Origin: Catenulispora pinisilvae
GTDB lineage: Bacteria > Actinomycetota > Actinomycetes > Streptomycetales > Catenulisporaceae
Direction of reading: 5' to 3'
Assembly: GCF_015356865.1 (NCBI RefSeq)
Contig: NZ_JAAFZA010000002.1
Location: 90,092 to 154,091, forward strand
DNA: 64,000 bases
Of this stretch, positions 62,197 through 64,000 are shown one piece after another. The position numbers and the translations under genes were made by a program. Each line of letters opens with the position of its first letter. Position 1 is the first letter of the stretch. The notes under the pieces are model-generated. The model did not search any database. It was not told the DNA's origin and worked only from the letters and a program-made list of their open reading frames with translations.

Positions 62197-63199
62197 CCAC
62201 GACGGAAGGATGGGCCGCCTTCGTCGGCCACATCCCGATCCCGCCGGTGTTGTTACCCGCCGAGCAGCACTCGGCGCTGCCGGCCAGAGCGCGGGCGGCC
62301 GATGATGAGGCCCGGCGTGACTACCACGCCGATCTGCCGCTGGTGAACACCCCCACCGTCGCCAAGGTGATCGCGACCGGGCGGCTGCTGATCCAGTTGA
62401 ACCGGCGGCAGATCTCCGCCCGCCGCGGCGCGATCATCAGCGGCATGTCCGGCACGGGGAAGACCACCGCGCTGACGCAGCTGGGCCGGGCGCACGAGAT
62501 CGCGGTCCGCAACCGCCACGTCGGCAACGCCTTCCGGCTGCCGGTCATCTACGTCACCGTCCCGCCAGCGGCCGCCCCCAAAATGCTGGCGGTGGAGTTC
62601 GCCCGCTTCCTCGGCCTGGACTTTCCCTCCCGCGCCAACATCACCGACGCGGTCTGCTCGGTGGCCGCCTATATCGGAGTGGACCTGGTGCTGGTCGACG
62701 AGATCCACAACATCTCGCTGGCCACCCGCACCGGCGCGAAGGTCTCCGACGCGCTGAAGTACTTCGCCGAACGCCTGACCGCCACGTTCATCTACGCCGG
62801 CGTCGAGGTCGAGGCCGCCGGGCTGTTCAACGGGGCCGCGGCCGGCAGATCGCCGGACGCTTCACCGTCCTTGCCGCCTCCCCGTTCGCCTACGGGACCG
62901 CCGACCAGCGCCACGCCTGGCATGCCCTGATCGCCACCTTGGAGAGCACGCTGCGGCTGCGCGACCACACCCCCGGCGCACTCCAGACGATGGCCGAATC
63001 CCTCTACCGGCGCAGCGGCGGAATGATCGGCAGCCTGTCCCAGCTCATCCGCGGCGCGGCGATCCTGGCCATCGACACCGGCACCGAGAAGATCACCGAG
63101 GACCTGCTCGACCTGGTCCCGATCGACTACGCCGCCGAACGCGCCTCCGCCCCGGCCAAAGCCCGCCCCCGGGCCCTGGGCAAGGCAGCCGCACTATGA
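62115..63199 (+). pseudogene. tnsC: TnsC/TniB-like AAA+ ATPase with one frameshift
   Basis: The start is GTG 62115 or ATG 62121. It has PLVNTPTVAKVIATGRLLIQ, Walker A GMSGTGKTTALTQL, LAVEFARFLGLDFPSRANIT and Walker B VDLVLVDEIHNI, and KVSDALKYFAERLTATFIYA. Near 62840 one base is missing, and the end (GRQIAGRFTVLAASPFAYGT, LYRRSGGMIGSLSQLIRGAA) is in another frame to the stop at 63199. TnsC is the ATP-dependent selector linking TniQ/TnsD to TnsAB. The frameshift would inactivate it unless bypassed. Confidence 0.88.
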
Positions 63200-64000
63200 C
63201 GATGGCCCGGCTGGCGCGCCTGCACGACCTGGACGACGACGAGATCTGGCGCCAGGCATCGGTCCCCGACCCCACCGAGATCCGCCGCCGCGTCGACATC
63301 CACCGCCTGGCCGCGCTCACCGGACGCCCCGCCGCCCACCTGGCCGGCGCACTGCCGGAGCTGCGGGACCCGGGCCCGCACTGGCCCGCGTTCCGACACG
63401 CACCCCAGACCGGCTGCCCACGCTGCGACGCCCACCACCCCGGCGGGCCCATCTACCGAATCCTGCCCCACCACCGCTACGTCTGCACCCGCCACCTGCA
63501 CTGGATCGGACCCCCGGACCTCAACCGGCCCGGCCCGGAACTCCACACCTTCCCGGAGATCGTCACCGCCCAACACCGCCACCTGCGGCTACTACGACGC
63601 CACGGCTGGGCAGCCACCTACGACGCGGTCCAGACCGGCTTCATGATCTGCGGCCACCTCTGGGAAGCAACCTGGGAGGAACGCTTCGGGCCGACGCTGC
63701 TGCGCGGGATCTGGGACTCCCGCTGCTACCAGCTGATCCCCGAAGACACCGAGACCCAGACGTTCAGCGCCTCACGCATCTTCGCCGCGGTCTATCCCAA
63801 AGCCGTCGACCTCGCGGTCATCTTGGCCTCGCCGTTCTGGCGCAAGACCGTCGCCGGCGGCAAACGACAGCTCGCAGGCTTCGTCGCCGAGATCGGCGAC
63901 CGGATCTACGACCCCTACTACCAGCCGCGCAACGGCGACGCCATCGCACACTGGATCGAAGAAGACTGCTGGCGCCCACCAAGCCCACCCCCGACCAAGT
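63196..64000 (+). CDS. tniQ: TniQ-family protein, cut by the window end
   Basis: It starts with ATGA overlap to tnsC and is open for 268 codons to the window edge. The sequence has a helical start (HDLDDDEIWRQASVPDP), then a zinc-binding region with CPRCDAHH and YVCTRHLHW, a TniQ hallmark, followed by LLRRHGWAATYDAVQTGFMI and LIPEDTETQTFSASRIFAAV. TniQ/TnsD proteins recognise the target site in Tn7-like transposition. No Cas genes are visible, so the target is probably DNA-bound by TniQ itself. The 3' end lies outside. Confidence 0.85.
   Translation, partial: MTMARLARLHDLDDDEIWRQASVPDPTEIRRRVDIHRLAALTGRPAAHLAGALPELRDPGPHWPAFRHAPQTGCPRCDAHHPGGPIYRILPHHRYVCTRHLHWIGPPDLNRPGPELHTFPEIVTAQHRHLRLLRRHGWAATYDAVQTGFMICGHLWEATWEERFGPTLLRGIWDSRCYQLIPEDTETQTFSASRIFAAVYPKAVDLAVILASPFWRKTVAGGKRQLAGFVAEIGDRIYDPYYQPRNGDAIAHWIEEDCWRPPSPPPTK

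Noticed and set aside
49482..64000. CRISPR-associated transposon (CAST) because of tnsA, tnsB, tnsC and tniQ
   Set aside because: No cas genes and no repeat-spacer array can be seen in the window, and the tnsB parts belong to different elements.

Overview
The window is very GC-rich, with strong third-position G/C bias and many ATGA-type gene overlaps. Its families (LAL-type LuxR regulator, ANTAR domain, DUF805, Hsp18 with its dedicated regulator, ImuA'-like protein, WXG100-like fragment, two actinobacterial Tn7-like modules) point to a filamentous high-GC actinomycete of the Streptomyces/Catenulispora kind. The genus cannot be fixed from the sequence. No rRNA, tRNA or CRISPR array was seen. 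The right end is cut inside a tniQ-like gene.

Layout. (1) 0-8.3 kb is mostly debris: a frameshifted tail resembling a SIR2-associated protein, two decayed integrase-type transposases, an IS3 fragment, fragments of a tyrosine integrase and of gap (GAPDH), plus two intact-looking envelope proteins (a PQQ-like propeller protein and a His-rich membrane protein). (2) 8.3-34.7 kb is an uninterrupted block of intact large genes. A leftward group encodes a polytopic membrane protein with a TIR/SLOG-like C-terminus, a DUF805 protein, a SLOG-family protein and a caspase-like protease. A rightward group encodes an unknown helical protein, a LAL regulator, a second caspase-like protease, an 82-residue protein and a sigma-like protein. 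A leftward eight-gene operon encodes a J-like protein, Hsp70, a putative pseudokinase-TPR protein, a membrane-anchored TPR protein, a small protein, a TPR protein, a TIR-beta-propeller protein and a 1275-residue TPR protein. The rightward group and the large operon converge and share a CTAG at their stops. I read this block as a candidate immune or programmed-death (biological conflict) system: ligand or nucleotide sensors, chaperone/TPR scaffolds and three suicide-type effector domains (two caspases, one TIR).

(3) 34.7-38.1 kb is again debris: SLOG-like and transposase remnants, an IS256 tail, a frameshifted tyrosine integrase and 0.8 kb without a gene. (4) 38.1-41.3 kb holds a frameshifted hypothetical gene and a small ACP - ketosynthase - alpha/beta-hydrolase operon. 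(5) 41.4-44.6 kb has a Tn3 transposase remnant, a WXG-like fragment, a small protein and a frameshifted ImuA'-like gene. (6) 44.7-49.3 kb is an AraC regulator, a DHA2-type exporter, a siderophore-interacting-type flavoprotein and a MerB-like protein.

(7) 49.4-51.7 kb is the tnsA-tnsB part of one Tn7-like transposon, truncated. (8) 51.8-55.1 kb is a recombinase module (PDDEXK-like protein, DUF6262-like protein, tyrosine recombinase with frameshifts) abutting a truncated htpG. (9) 55.1-61.0 kb is a stress cluster: truncated htpG, DUF2267, Hsp18 regulator, Hsp20, an eIF5A-like protein, a STAS remnant, hemerythrin and ANTAR. (10) 61.3-64 kb is the tnsB 3' part, tnsC and tniQ of a second, different Tn7-like element.

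Nearly every gene outside the 8.3-34.7 kb block that belongs to a mobile element is frameshifted, while all genes within the block are open. The block is flanked by related ~200-bp sequences carrying a shared palindrome (AGGACCGGTCCT) that also occurs upstream of the propeller gene at 3.1 kb.
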